Shown piece by piece: positions 28,990-39,508 of a DNA stretch of 64,000 nucleotides. Position numbers and translations under genes: made by a program. Numbering within the stretch: position 1 is the stretch's first letter; the number at the start of each line of letters is the position of its first letter. The notes under the pieces were generated by a model. That model saw only the letters and a program-made list of their open reading frames with translations. It made no database searches and had not been told where the DNA came from. This DNA comes from Candidatus Bipolaricaulota bacterium (GTDB lineage: Bacteria > Bipolaricaulota > Bipolaricaulia > RBG-16-55-9 > DRXL01). The stretch covers positions 1 to 64,000 of the forward strand of contig JANXAU010000040.1 of NCBI GenBank assembly GCA_025061735.1. The letters are read 5' to 3'.

Positions 28990-29346
28990 CTAAGATATCT
29001 TGACGACGCGATTGCGCTCGTCTACGTGGACGACCCGTGGACGATGACGCAGGGCCTCTACAGGCTCGAGGCTGGCATAGGTGAGAATAATCACGAGATC
29101 GCCGGGAGCGCCCCAGCGCGCCGCTGCCCCGTTGAGCTGAACCACCCCCGATCCCGCTGGCCCTTCGATCACATACGTCTCCAAGCGCGAACCGTTGTTG
29201 ACGTTGACGACTTGGACTTTTTCGTAGGGCAGGATCTGGGCAGCGCGCATCAGCTCGCTGTCTAACGTCAGACTGCCTTCATAATGAAGATCGGTCGCGG
29301 TGATCGTCGCCCGATGAATCTTCGACTTCAGCAGCTCTATGCGCAT
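28990..29346 (-). CDS. panD: Aspartate 1-decarboxylase proenzyme
   Basis: [10 protein letters not shown]...[10 protein letters not shown] (Gly-Ser processing site), LNGAAAR. Confidence 0.94.
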   Translation of the reverse strand: MRIELLKSKIHRATITATDLHYEGSLTLDSELMRAAQILPYEKVQVVNVNNGSRLETYVIEGPAGSGVVQLNGAAARWGAPGDLVIILTYASLEPVEALRHRPRVVHVDERNRVVKIS

Positions 29347-29464
29347 ACTTCATCTTAGCGAGCCCCCTGCCCTCACGCAACCGGGCCGTCAGAAACCAAC
29401 TCCTTGCGTGATAGAATTGAAGTTGCTATCATCGGGTATGCCTCCTGAAGAAGGGAGTTAGCGT

Positions 29465-30604
29465 ATGCTAAGCTTTATCGTACGGCGCTTTCTCTACATG
29501 ATCCCCTTGCTCTTTATCATCTCGGTCTTTGCTTTTACCATCGTGAAGCTACAGCCCTCGGATATCGTCGCGCAATGGAAGTTCAACCCCAGCATCGGGC
29601 GCGATCTCTTAGAAAGCTTGATCCGACAATTCGATCTCGACAAAGACCCCGTCACTCAATATATCACATGGCTGAGAAATATCTTCACCCGAGGGGATTT
29701 GGGGTTCTCGTTCTTCAACAAAGTCCCCGTGGGAGACTATCTCTTCGGCGGAGGATCTTTACTCTACAGCATGGTCATTATTCTCACTACGATGCTTTTC
29801 ACGTGGCTTATTGCTATCCCCATCGGCATCTACAGCGCCACCCATAAGTACTCGTTTAACGATCATTTTCTGAATTTTATGGGTTTTCTGGGGCTTTCGA
29901 TCCCGGTCTTTCTCTTGGCGATCGTCTTCTTGCAAGTGATGGTCTCGGTGCTGCGGGTCGGCTACTGGTGCGACATTGACTGGCTGCGCCCGATTGTGAC
30001 TTTCTTCCGACCCCCGTGCGTGGAGCTGAGTCCGGGCGTCTTCTCCTGCGAGGGCGGCATTCTCTGTCTGTCTAAGGCCGAGCGCCTGGCCCAAGGCTAC
30101 TACGGCACCGCCGAGGGGTTGGCGGTTGGGGGCCTCTTCGCCAACGAGTATACGCTCGCCCCGTGGAGCTGGGCCAAATTCCGGAACTTCCTCTGGCACC
30201 TGTGGCCGGTCGTCATCATCGTGGGCACGGCCAACATCGCCGCGCTCATTCGCTACATGCGCGCCAACCTCTTGGACGTGCTGGGGCAGCCCTACATCCA
30301 GACCGCGCGCGCCAAGGGGCTTTCCGAAAGGGTCGTCATCTACAAGCACGCCGTGCGCAACGCCATCAACCCCTTGGTCAGTATGCTCGGCTTCTGGATC
30401 CCCTTTATGTTTGAGGGGATCTTGGTGGCGTCAGCGGTCATGAACCTTCAGACGGTCGAAGTCAACTACTTCAATGCGCTTCAAACCCAAGACCAATGGG
30501 TCATCATGGGGGGATTGCTCTACTTCGGGGTCATCTTGGTCGTCGGCAATCTGATATCCGATATCTTATTAGCCGTCGTGGACCCGAAGATCCGCTATGA
30601 CTGA
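29465..30604 (+). CDS. Oligopeptide/dipeptide-type ABC permease (DppB-like)
   Basis: FIVRRFLYMIPLLFIISVFAF; EAA-like YIQTARAKGLSERVVIYKHAVRNAINPLVSMLG. Confidence 0.88.
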   Translation: MLSFIVRRFLYMIPLLFIISVFAFTIVKLQPSDIVAQWKFNPSIGRDLLESLIRQFDLDKDPVTQYITWLRNIFTRGDLGFSFFNKVPVGDYLFGGGSLLYSMVIILTTMLFTWLIAIPIGIYSATHKYSFNDHFLNFMGFLGLSIPVFLLAIVFLQVMVSVLRVGYWCDIDWLRPIVTFFRPPCVELSPGVFSCEGGILCLSKAERLAQGYYGTAEGLAVGGLFANEYTLAPWSWAKFRNFLWHLWPVVIIVGTANIAALIRYMRANLLDVLGQPYIQTARAKGLSERVVIYKHAVRNAINPLVSMLGFWIPFMFEGILVASAVMNLQTVEVNYFNALQTQDQWVIMGGLLYFGVILVVGNLISDILLAVVDPKIRYD

Positions 30605-31874
30605 GACGGGGTCGAAGAACAAAACCGAGTCTGTGATCGGGGGGGTGCGCGGGACAGAACCGGTCTCGCAAGGGCGACTCATCTGGCGGCGCTTCAAGCA
30701 ACATCGCATGGGGCTGTTTGGCAGCATCGTCGTGATTCTCTTCTATATCATCTTTGTTGTCTTTGCGGAGTTCATCGCCCCCTATAACTACAATCAAGAG
30801 CACCGCAACTTCGGGTATATCCCCCCGATGATCTCGCGGATTCGCTTTTGGGACAAGGACGGCAATTTCTCGTTCAAGCCGTTCGTCTACGCGCTGAGCC
30901 AGGCCCAAGTCTACCTCAACGTCGAGACGGGAGAATACACGACCAAGCCTCCCGAAGGCGACCCGCGCTACTTCCGTCAGCCGGGGATCTTCTGGTGGGA
31001 GGAGGACACCTCGCGCAAGTGCTATATCGAATTCTTCGTGCGCGGGGAAGAGTATCGCTTCTGGGATTTGTGGAAGACCGATCTGCATCTGTTTGGAGTG
31101 CGCGAGGCCGGGGCTGGCCCCATGGGGCCGGCGGAGCTAGCAACCTCCCCGTGCCAGCTCTTTCTCTTTGGCACTAACAAATTGGGCTACGATATCTTCT
31201 CGATGACGCTGATCGGCGGCAAGATCTCGCTGGCCATCGGCCCCCTGGTGATCGTCTTCGCTTTTATCTTGGGGATTCTGCTGGGAGGCATCTCGGGCTA
31301 CTACGGAGGCGGAATTGACACGTTCATTCAGCGCGTCATTGAAGTCTTCATGGCTCTGCCCCGCTTGGCGCTGTTGTTGGCGCTGGCGGTGATCTTGTCC
31401 CAGTATAAGCTCACGGGGATGGCGGTCTTTTGGGGGATCGTCTTTATCTTGATTATCGTCAGTTGGGCGCCGCTGGCGCGGGTGGTACGCGGGCAGTTCT
31501 TGGCGCTGCGCGAGGCCGAGTTTGTCACGGCCGCCCGCGCCATCGGCGTCAGCGACCTGCGCATCATCTTAAAACATATCTTGCCCAACACGACGAGCTA
31601 TCTGGTCGTCGCCGCGACGCTCACCATTCCCAACATTATTATCTTAGAGAGCACCCTGAGCTTCTTAAGACTGGGGATTCGCGATCCCTTGACCAGTTGG
31701 GGCGTGTTGATGCAAGCCGGCTGGAGCACTCAAGTGATTGAAAAGTACCCGTGGTTTCTCATCCCCGGCATCTTTATCGTTCTCGCCGTGCTGGCGTTTA
31801 ACTTCATGGGCGACGCCCTGCGCGATGCCGTCGATCCCTTCACCGTCACCGGGGCCAAAGAAGAACCCACGTGA
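30597..31874 (+). CDS. Oligopeptide/dipeptide-type ABC permease (DppC-like)
   Basis: LGYDIFSMTLIGGKISL; REAEFVTAARAIGVSDLRIILKHILPNTTSYLVV; LSFLRLGIRDPLTSWGVLM. Confidence 0.9.
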   Translation: MTETGSKNKTESVIGGVRGTEPVSQGRLIWRRFKQHRMGLFGSIVVILFYIIFVVFAEFIAPYNYNQEHRNFGYIPPMISRIRFWDKDGNFSFKPFVYALSQAQVYLNVETGEYTTKPPEGDPRYFRQPGIFWWEEDTSRKCYIEFFVRGEEYRFWDLWKTDLHLFGVREAGAGPMGPAELATSPCQLFLFGTNKLGYDIFSMTLIGGKISLAIGPLVIVFAFILGILLGGISGYYGGGIDTFIQRVIEVFMALPRLALLLALAVILSQYKLTGMAVFWGIVFILIIVSWAPLARVVRGQFLALREAEFVTAARAIGVSDLRIILKHILPNTTSYLVVAATLTIPNIIILESTLSFLRLGIRDPLTSWGVLMQAGWSTQVIEKYPWFLIPGIFIVLAVLAFNFMGDALRDAVDPFTVTGAKEEPT

Positions 31875-31958
31875 GATGGAGAGCTTCCGAAGAATTTGAT
31901 CTCGTCCGATGTTTTCCGTATGATGGAATATCTGCCAGAGTGAGAGGGGGAACCGTTC

Positions 31959-34433
31959 ATGCCCGAACGCATCGAGCGCACGTTTATTGAAGACGAGATG
32001 CGCGTCTCGTATATCAACTACGCGATGAGCGTCATCCGAGGGCGCGCCATCCCCGACGTCCGCGACGGTCTGAAGCCCGTGCAGCGCCGCATTCTCTATA
32101 CGATGGCGCAGCTGGGGCTGGCGCCCAACCGCCCGCACAAGAAGTCCGCGCGCATCGTCGGGGAGTGCCTGGGCAAGTACCACCCCCACGGCGACCAGCC
32201 CGTCTACGACACGATGGTCAACATGGCGCAGCCCTTCTCGTTTCGCTATCCGTTGGTGGACGGGCAGGGGAATTTTGGCAGCATCGACGGCGACGAGCCG
32301 GCGGCGATGCGCTACACCGAGGCCCGCCTCACCCCCATCGCCGAAGAGCTGCTCGTCGAACTGGACGAGAACACCGTAGATTTTGTGCCGAACTTCGACG
32401 ATTCGCTCACCGAGCCTGTCGTCCTGCCCGCTCGAGTCCCCAATCTCTTATTAAACGGCTCCTGGGGGATCTCGGTGGGCATGACGACCCAGATCCCTCC
32501 TCACAACCTTTCAGAAGTCGTAGACGCCCTCGTCTATATGATTGATAAGCCCGAAGCCTCCGTAGAAGAGCTGATGCAGTTCATCCGGGGTCCGGACTTC
32601 CCCACCGGTGGGATCATCGTGGGGCGCGAGGGGATCGTCGAAGCCTACAGAGACGGCGAGGGCAAGATCAAAGTCCGGGGCGTGGCGCGCATCGAAGACG
32701 ACGCGATCATCATCTCCGAGATCCCCTTCCAGGTGCGCAAGTCCACCCTTGTCGAAGCGATCGCCAACAAAGTCCGCTCCGGCGACCTCGACGAGATCTC
32801 CGACTTAAGAGACGAGTCCGACCGCGACGGCATCCGAATCGTCGTCGAACTCAAGCGCGGCACCAACCCTCAGCTTGTCTTGCAGAAGCTTTACAAATAC
32901 ACCCCCCTCGAATGGACCTTCGGCGCGAACTTCCTGGTGATCGTGGACGGCAACCCCCGAAAATTATCTTTGAAAGAGCTGCTTTATTATTTCATTGCTC
33001 ATCGGCGCGAGGTCGTCCGACGGCGCACGCAATTTAGACTGAACGCCGCCCAAGAGCGCGCCCATCTGTTAGAGGGGATGCTCAAAGCCCTAGACAACCG
33101 TGATGAGATCATCGAGATCATCAGTAAGTCCAAAGATGCTGCCCAAGCGATGGACGCGCTCCAGAAAAAATACAAGCTCTCAGAGAAGCAAGCCGACGCG
33201 ATCTTGAAGATGCAACTGCGCCGCTTCACGGCTTTAGAAACTCAAGAACTCAAAACAGAATTCGACGAGAAACAGCAAGCGATCAAAGAATACAAGTCCA
33301 TCTTGGCCAGCTCGCAAAAGCTCGACGGTATTATCAAGTCCGAGCTTCTAGAGCTGAAGAAGCGCTACGGCGACCCGCGCCGCACGCAGATCGTAGAGAG
33401 CGTAGACGGCGAGACGCTCTCCGAAGAGGCGTTCATCCCCGACACAGACTTGCTCATCAGCGTCAGCGTCAAGGGCTACGCCAGCGCTCCCAAGGAAGAA
33501 GCCTACAGAAAGCAGCAGCGGGGCGGCAAGGGGATCTTGGTGATGCGCTTGCGCGAGGGCGATGCGATGAAGCGCGTCTTCACTTGCCACGCCCGAGACG
33601 ACCTGCTCGTCTTCACCAAGGCCCACAAAGCCTACAAATTAAAAGCGTATCGGTTGTACTCCGAGCGCCGCGATGTCAAGGGCGAGAATTTAAGAAACTT
33701 TATCGGGATGAGCCCCGACGAAGAAGTCTGCGCGATGCTTCCGTTGCACACCGACGGCGCGGGGAATCGCTACTGCGTGATGGTCACCGCTCAAGGAATC
33801 GTCAACCGCAACGCCTACGAAGACTTCTACAATGCTCACACCAACGGCATCTTGGCGATCAACCCCGACGAAGGCGATTTTATCGTAGATGCGATCCTCT
33901 CTCACGGCACCGGGGATCTGCTGCTGGTGAGCGCGCAGGGCATGACGATTCGCTTTAGGGAAGAAGAGGCGCGCTGTGCCGGCCGGCCCAGCAAGGGTGT
34001 GATCGGGATGCGCCTGGACGAAGGGGATCGGCTGGTGGGCGTGGTGGCGCTCGAACCGGGCGATCCCGAAGACAAGCTCTTATTGGTCACCGAGAACGGC
34101 TACGGCAAGCGCACGCCGTTAGAGGAGTTCCCGGTGCAAGGGCGCGGCGGCAAGGGCGTCTTGGGCATCAAGGTAGACGAGAAGACGGGGCCGATCGTGG
34201 CCGTTGAAAAAGTCAAAGACGACGATGAGATCATGGTCACCACGCTCAACGGCAAGATCATCAGGATCTCGGCAGCCGAAGTGCGCATCGTCAGCCGCTA
34301 CGCCAAGGGCGTCAAATTAATAGACCTGGACGAGGGCGACAAGGTCGTCTCCGTCGTGCGCTACGTGCCGGGGAAGAACGGCGAGTCCGAGGGTCACCCT
34401 ATCGCTCACGAAGCGGCGGCTTCAGGGTCTTAG
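31959..34433 (+). CDS. gyrA: DNA gyrase subunit A
   Basis: [27 protein letters not shown]; catalytic [10 protein letters not shown]; GyrA-box QRGGKG; six-bladed C-terminal domain. Confidence 0.96.
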   Translation: MPERIERTFIEDEMRVSYINYAMSVIRGRAIPDVRDGLKPVQRRILYTMAQLGLAPNRPHKKSARIVGECLGKYHPHGDQPVYDTMVNMAQPFSFRYPLVDGQGNFGSIDGDEPAAMRYTEARLTPIAEELLVELDENTVDFVPNFDDSLTEPVVLPARVPNLLLNGSWGISVGMTTQIPPHNLSEVVDALVYMIDKPEASVEELMQFIRGPDFPTGGIIVGREGIVEAYRDGEGKIKVRGVARIEDDAIIISEIPFQVRKSTLVEAIANKVRSGDLDEISDLRDESDRDGIRIVVELKRGTNPQLVLQKLYKYTPLEWTFGANFLVIVDGNPRKLSLKELLYYFIAHRREVVRRRTQFRLNAAQERAHLLEGMLKALDNRDEIIEIISKSKDAAQAMDALQKKYKLSEKQADAILKMQLRRFTALETQELKTEFDEKQQAIKEYKSILASSQKLDGIIKSELLELKKRYGDPRRTQIVESVDGETLSEEAFIPDTDLLISVSVKGYASAPKEEAYRKQQRGGKGILVMRLREGDAMKRVFTCHARDDLLVFTKAHKAYKLKAYRLYSERRDVKGENLRNFIGMSPDEEVCAMLPLHTDGAGNRYCVMVTAQGIVNRNAYEDFYNAHTNGILAINPDEGDFIVDAILSHGTGDLLLVSAQGMTIRFREEEARCAGRPSKGVIGMRLDEGDRLVGVVALEPGDPEDKLLLVTENGYGKRTPLEEFPVQGRGGKGVLGIKVDEKTGPIVAVEKVKDDDEIMVTTLNGKIIRISAAEVRIVSRYAKGVKLIDLDEGDKVVSVVRYVPGKNGESEGHPIAHEAAASGS

Positions 34434-34438
34434 CGCTC

Positions 34439-35845
34439 ATGCGCACCGTCATCGGCTTAGAAGTCCACGCGCAGCTTCTGACCAAGACCAAGCTCTTCTG
34501 TAGCTGTTCGGCAGCGTATTTCGGGGCGCCGCCCAACGCGCACACGTGCCCGGTCTGTTTGGGGATGCCCGGCGCGCTCCCCGTGCTCAACGAGCGCGCC
34601 GTCGAGTACGCCCTGAAAGCCGCGCTCGCCCTGCACTGCGAGATCCCTGCGCGTTCGGTCTTCGCGCGCAAGAACTACTTCTACCCCGACTTGCCCAAAG
34701 GCTATCAGATCTCTCAGTACGAAGAACCCTTGGCCCTTAGGGGGTATCTGGAGCTTCCGACGGGCAAGCGCGTTCGCATTCGTCGTCTCCATTTGGAAGA
34801 AGACGCGGGCAAGCTCTTGCATCGTCCTGAGGGGTACAGCTTGGTAGATCTCAACCGTGCGGGCGTTCCGTTGATCGAGATCGTCAGCGAACCCGATCTT
34901 AGCTCTCCCGAAGAGGCTCGGCTCTACATGGAAGAGCTGCGGCGGGTTCTGCGCTATCTGGGGGTGTGCAGCGGTGACATGGAAGAAGGCTCGCTGCGCT
35001 GCGATGCCAACGTCTCGGTGAGCCCAGATGAGCGCTTAGGCACCAAGACCGAGATCAAGAACATGAATTCATTCAGAGCGATTGAAGAAGCGCTGAAATT
35101 TGAAGTCGCGCGCCAGCGCGCGCTCGTAGAGAAGGGCCATCCGATCGAGCAGGCCACCCTCACGTGGAACGAGGCGCTGGGGCGAACCGAGCTGATGCGC
35201 TCCAAAGAAGAGGCCGAAGACTATCGCTACTTTCCTGAACCCGATCTCGTCCCTCTTCAGATAGACGACGCTTGGAGAGAGCGCGTGAAGAGATCGCTGC
35301 CGGAGCTGCCCGCGCAGAAGCGCGCCCGCTGGATGCAAGAATATAAACTTCCAGAGTACGATATCTCCGTGCTCACGGATGAGCGTTCCGTAGCTGAGTA
35401 TTTTGAATCCGTCGTGGGACTCTATCCCCATCCCAAGGACGTGAGCAACTGGATGATGTCGGAGATTCTCAGACTGCTCAAAGAGAGCCAGACGATGGAG
35501 ATCGCGCTCAAACCGGAGCACTTCGCGCGCGTCTTGGAGATGGTCAGCTCTGGTCAGATCAACCGCACGGTCGCCAAAGACGTGATCGCCGAGTCGTTCA
35601 AGACGGGCAAAGCCCCAGACGAGATCGTGCGCGCGCGGGGATTGTCGCAGATTTCCGACGAGCAAGCGTTGGCAGAGATCGTAGCTAAAGTCCTCGCGGA
35701 GAACCCCAAGGCGGTAGCCGACTTCCAGTCGGGCAAAGAGGCGGCTATTGGCTTTTTGCAGGGGCAAGTGATGAAAGCGACGGGGGGCAAGGCCGATCCC
35801 AAGAAGACGCGCGAGATGTTGTTACAGAGACTTCGCGCGACGTGA
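34439..35845 (+). CDS. gatB: Asp-tRNA(Asn)/Glu-tRNA(Gln) amidotransferase subunit B
   Basis: [58 protein letters not shown]. Confidence 0.96.
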   Translation: MRTVIGLEVHAQLLTKTKLFCSCSAAYFGAPPNAHTCPVCLGMPGALPVLNERAVEYALKAALALHCEIPARSVFARKNYFYPDLPKGYQISQYEEPLALRGYLELPTGKRVRIRRLHLEEDAGKLLHRPEGYSLVDLNRAGVPLIEIVSEPDLSSPEEARLYMEELRRVLRYLGVCSGDMEEGSLRCDANVSVSPDERLGTKTEIKNMNSFRAIEEALKFEVARQRALVEKGHPIEQATLTWNEALGRTELMRSKEEAEDYRYFPEPDLVPLQIDDAWRERVKRSLPELPAQKRARWMQEYKLPEYDISVLTDERSVAEYFESVVGLYPHPKDVSNWMMSEILRLLKESQTMEIALKPEHFARVLEMVSSGQINRTVAKDVIAESFKTGKAPDEIVRARGLSQISDEQALAEIVAKVLAENPKAVADFQSGKEAAIGFLQGQVMKATGGKADPKKTREMLLQRLRAT

Positions 35846-36256
35846 TCAACTTGTTGTAGCCCCAACGGCGTATTTGCAATCAGCCCTATCGCCCCGTAAG
35901 CGGCGAACCCCTTGACCACGATTGATCTCGATCTGCAAGAGACGCCCCCCTAACCCTTGGCGAATCACTTCGACCGCCGCGTCGAGATCCATCTTCGGCC
36001 CGCACGTGAAGATATCTATCGCCGCGTATCCGTACTCCGGCCAGGTATGAATCGTCAAGTGCGACTCGGCGATCACCACAACGCCGCTGACGCCATAGGG
36101 ACTGAACCGATGGAAGACGCTCTTGACAACCGTCGCATTGGCAGCGCGCGCTGCGTCGAGCAGCAACTGCTCTAACCCTTGGACATCATTGAGCAGATGG
36201 GAATCCGCCTCGAAGACCTCCACGATCAGATGACGCCCCAGGGCTGGCTCCCGCAT
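35846..36256 (-). CDS. speH: S-adenosylmethionine decarboxylase proenzyme
   Basis: [25 protein letters not shown], processing site [11 protein letters not shown]. Confidence 0.94.
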   Translation of the reverse strand: MREPALGRHLIVEVFEADSHLLNDVQGLEQLLLDAARAANATVVKSVFHRFSPYGVSGVVVIAESHLTIHTWPEYGYAAIDIFTCGPKMDLDAAVEVIRQGLGGRLLQIEINRGQGVRRLRGDRADCKYAVGATTS

Positions 36257-36259
36257 GGC

Positions 36260-37327
36260 TCACCTCCTCGGTGGTCTCATGATCGAGTCTTGGTCATAGT
36301 AGATCTCCACCTCCTCCTCCCCAAGGGAGCGACACCGCACGGGGTGAAACGCGCCGAGCGTCTCGACCCGAAAGAACGTCGAACGATACCACGGCCGATC
36401 CGGAGCCTCCGAGAACAACGCCGATTGCTGTGAAACCGTCTCCGTCAGATACGGCCAATTCTCGTAAAACCCAAAATCCCGCAATACATCCGAGATGAAC
36501 AGATCGTGTCTCTCTAGAAGCTTCTGTTCAAAAAGCCGCCATTTTTCAGGCGATGCTTCGATCTTGGTCAACCCAAAATACCCCGCCTGCCCCGCCCCCG
36601 GCTTCAACAGCGATAAGCCCTGCTCGACAAAGAGCAGAAAGCCGTCTACCGTCTCTAACGGGTCGGTGACGAAGACGTCGAAGCTCCCAAAGAATTTCTC
36701 AGGCAGGGGCCGGCGCAGATCGTGGAGATACGCCTTGAGCGGCCAGCCCCTTTGCTGCGCGTGCTCGTTGAGAAAATCTACAAGACGTTGATCTATCTCG
36801 AAAACGACGATCTGCGCCGGTCGCTCTGTCAGGGCCAACGCGACGCTGAGCAGATCGTCATCGCCCAACAAGACGATCTCTCTGTGGGCCAGATCGCCGC
36901 AGCGATCGAGCCACGCCACACGACGAATGACCGACTCTTCGGTCAGAAAGCCCTGCTCAAATTCGAGTGCTGCTGAAGGGCGTTGTTGAGCGATTTGGGC
37001 GAATTTCTGTTGCAGGTGTGGGAGGGGAGCCGGGCCGATGGTGCACTGAGGGCACGGCGTATGCACGGGCGGGGAGAGAGCAACTCGCCAGCGCTCGAAC
37101 GCCACGCGGCCCGCGGGCGTCAGCTCGAGGGCGCGCCCTCGGACTTTCAGATAGCCCAATTCGCGCAAAGCCTCGATCAGCTCTGCAAATTGCGGGAAGG
37201 GGCGCTCGCACGCGCCCGCGGCTTGCCAGAGATCCCTCTCACGATAGAGCGCCTGCAGCATTCGGCGCACGTCGGGTGCGCTAAGAGCCGATGACCGTTG
37301 CTGCAGGCGTTGTAGCAATTCCTGCAT
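36260..37327 (-). CDS. bpsA: N4-bis(aminopropyl)spermidine synthase-like (branched-chain polyamine synthase)
   Basis: EIVLLGDDDLLSVAL, VFEIDQRLVDFL, FDVFVTDPLETVDGFLLFVEQGL; 4 nt from SAM decarboxylase gene. Start refined to ATG 37327 behind AGGTGAT. Confidence 0.82.
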   Translation of the reverse strand: MQELLQRLQQRSSALSAPDVRRMLQALYRERDLWQAAGACERPFPQFAELIEALRELGYLKVRGRALELTPAGRVAFERWRVALSPPVHTPCPQCTIGPAPLPHLQQKFAQIAQQRPSAALEFEQGFLTEESVIRRVAWLDRCGDLAHREIVLLGDDDLLSVALALTERPAQIVVFEIDQRLVDFLNEHAQQRGWPLKAYLHDLRRPLPEKFFGSFDVFVTDPLETVDGFLLFVEQGLSLLKPGAGQAGYFGLTKIEASPEKWRLFEQKLLERHDLFISDVLRDFGFYENWPYLTETVSQQSALFSEAPDRPWYRSTFFRVETLGAFHPVRCRSLGEEEVEIYYDQDSIMRPPRR

Positions 37328-37472
37328 GGCGATCACCTGCAAAAGCAAAATGGACTTGCCCTCCACACAACCACACCATGACGCAAAGAGCTGTTCCTTG
37401 CGTCCTAGCACGGGGCTTCAGACAAGCCCAGGCGTTTTTATTATAGCGTCGTGCCCTGCTCTTGGCAAATTC

Positions 37473-37949
37473 TCAAACGCGGTGCTCGTTCAGTCTATAG
37501 GCGGCGATCCCAAAGGCTACCGCCACGTTGAGCGATTCTTTCTGGCCGTGCATCGGAAGTGTGATGATCGCGTCGGCGCGCTTTAGAAGCGCGTGAGAAA
37601 GCCCGGTCACCTCGTTGCCCAGCACAAGCGCGATGGGAAACTTCGGGACAAATGCGCGATAGTCTATCGTGGGAAACTCGATATTGTTCTCTAACGCAAC
37701 GATCTGGACGTTTTGGGCTTTGAGTCGTTCGAGCAGCCTCCACGTTTGGGCAACGCGCTCCCATGGGACGGTCTTTTCGGCTCCGAGCGCGACTTTTTCG
37801 ATCTCGTAGCGCGGCGGCGTGGGCGTGTAGCCACACAGATAGAGTTTGGTGATCCCCGCCGCATCAGCAGTTCTAAAGATAGCCCCAACGTTGAACATGC
37901 TACGAATGTTGTCACAGACGACGTAGAAGTCTTTAGTAAACATTTTCAT
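37473..37949 (-). CDS. SpoU/TrmH family RNA 2'-O-methyltransferase
   Basis: NIRSMFNVGAIFRTADAAGI, ALVLGNEVTGLS, LPMHGQKESLNVAVAFGI. Confidence 0.92.
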   Translation of the reverse strand: MKMFTKDFYVVCDNIRSMFNVGAIFRTADAAGITKLYLCGYTPTPPRYEIEKVALGAEKTVPWERVAQTWRLLERLKAQNVQIVALENNIEFPTIDYRAFVPKFPIALVLGNEVTGLSHALLKRADAIITLPMHGQKESLNVAVAFGIAAYRLNEHRV

Positions 37950-38020
37950 ACGCCCGGCCACCCACGTAGCGGGCTTTGTATTGTACAAGATTATCCATTC
38001 GCGGTATACTGAAGACGCGC

Positions 38021-39508
38021 ATGATCGAGCTCGATGGACACTCTTTGACTCTTGAAGCTGCTGCGAAGATCGTCTTTGGCTGCGAGAAGGTGTCTCTGGC
38101 GTCCAGCGCGTTGGAGCGCGTGCGGGCTGCTCGCGCCCTTGTCGAGCAGATCGTCTCCAAGAACCAGAGAGTTTATGGGATCAACACGGGCTTTGGCAAG
38201 CTCAGCACCGAGGCGATCCCCAGCGAAAAGCTCTCGCTGCTCCAAGAGAATCTCCTCAAGAGCCATGCTGTGGGCGTTGGGGAGCCGCTCCCCGACGAAG
38301 TCGCTCGTGCGGCGTTGCTCTTTCGCCTCAATTCGCTCTTGCAGGGACGCTCCGGCGTGCGCGTTGAAGTGATAGAATATCTCAAAGAATTTGTCAATCG
38401 CTCGGTTGTCCCCATCATCCCCTCGAAAGGCTCGGTCGGCTCCAGCGGGGATTTAGCGCCCTTAGCCCATCTGGCGCTGCTCTTGATCGGCGAGGGCCAC
38501 GCCAAGCTCAGCGAAACAATTCTCTCTGGGAGGGAGGTATTACGCGAGCTTGGACTAGAACCGTTGCGCTTGGCCCCCAAAGAAGGACTGGCGCTCGTCA
38601 ACGGGACACAGATCACGTTAGCGTTGGGATTTGTCGCGCTCGTGCGCGCCCAGAAGCTCTTAGCCCAAGCGCAAGCGATCGGCGCGCTCGCGGTCGAAGC
38701 GCTGCGCGGGCATACAGACGCTTTCGATGAGCGTCTGCATCGCGCGCGCCCGCACTCTGGGCAACTGCGCGTCGCGCAAGCGTTGCGCGACTGGCTTCAC
38801 GGCAGCCAGCTCGTCAACGGCAGAACCGACGATGTCCAAGACAATTACACGCTGCGCTGCATCCCCCAAGTCTTGGGCGCCTCTCTCGATGCGCTCGACT
38901 TTGTCGCTCAAACATTCCAGATCGAGATGAACTCGGCTACTGATAACCCCTTGGTCTTCGCCGAGTCGGGGGAGGTGCTTTCGGGGGGGAACTTTCACGG
39001 GCAGATCTTGGCGTTCTGCTGCGAACTCTTAGGCCAAGCCGTCGCAGAGATTGGGAACTTCTCCGAGCGCCAGATCGCGCTCCTGCTCGAAGCCCCTGAT
39101 CTTCCCAAGTTTTTGGTCCAGGAGAGCGGGCTGAATTCGGGTCTAATGGTTCCCCAATACACAGCCGCCGCGCTCGTCGCAGAGAACAAAGTGCTGGCAC
39201 ACCCCGCCAGCGTGGACTCTATTCCTACCTCCGGGGGCAAAGAAGACCACAACAGCATGGCCACTACCTCGGCCTATAAAGCCCTTCGTATCGTCGAGAA
39301 CGTCGAGATCATCTTAGCGATCGCGCTGCTGACGGTGCGTCAAGCCCTCCGCTTCCGGGACCCTTCTCTATTGGCTCCCCGCACCCGCGCCCTCTATGAA
39401 CGCCTCTCCCGGCAGATCCCCCCGTTGGACAAAGATCGCCTCTTGCAGTATGATATTCAACGGGCAATACGCATTCTAAAGGAGGATCAGGGGTTGAATG
39501 TCATTTAA
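38021..39508 (+). CDS. hutH: Histidine ammonia-lyase family (MIO enzyme)
   Basis: YGINTGFGKLS, GSVGSSGDLAPLAHLAL, RCIPQVLGASLDAL, TDNPLVF; start refined to ATG 38021. Confidence 0.9.
   Translation: MIELDGHSLTLEAAAKIVFGCEKVSLASSALERVRAARALVEQIVSKNQRVYGINTGFGKLSTEAIPSEKLSLLQENLLKSHAVGVGEPLPDEVARAALLFRLNSLLQGRSGVRVEVIEYLKEFVNRSVVPIIPSKGSVGSSGDLAPLAHLALLLIGEGHAKLSETILSGREVLRELGLEPLRLAPKEGLALVNGTQITLALGFVALVRAQKLLAQAQAIGALAVEALRGHTDAFDERLHRARPHSGQLRVAQALRDWLHGSQLVNGRTDDVQDNYTLRCIPQVLGASLDALDFVAQTFQIEMNSATDNPLVFAESGEVLSGGNFHGQILAFCCELLGQAVAEIGNFSERQIALLLEAPDLPKFLVQESGLNSGLMVPQYTAAALVAENKVLAHPASVDSIPTSGGKEDHNSMATTSAYKALRIVENVEIILAIALLTVRQALRFRDPSLLAPRTRALYERLSRQIPPLDKDRLLQYDIQRAIRILKEDQGLNVI

Noticed and set aside
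30126-30443. Ser/Thr/Arg-rich plus-strand ORF
   Set aside because: Shadow frame of the DppB-like permease gene.
34439-35845. Missing gatC/gatA as an anomaly
   Set aside because: gat genes are often dispersed in bacteria; not informative from one window.
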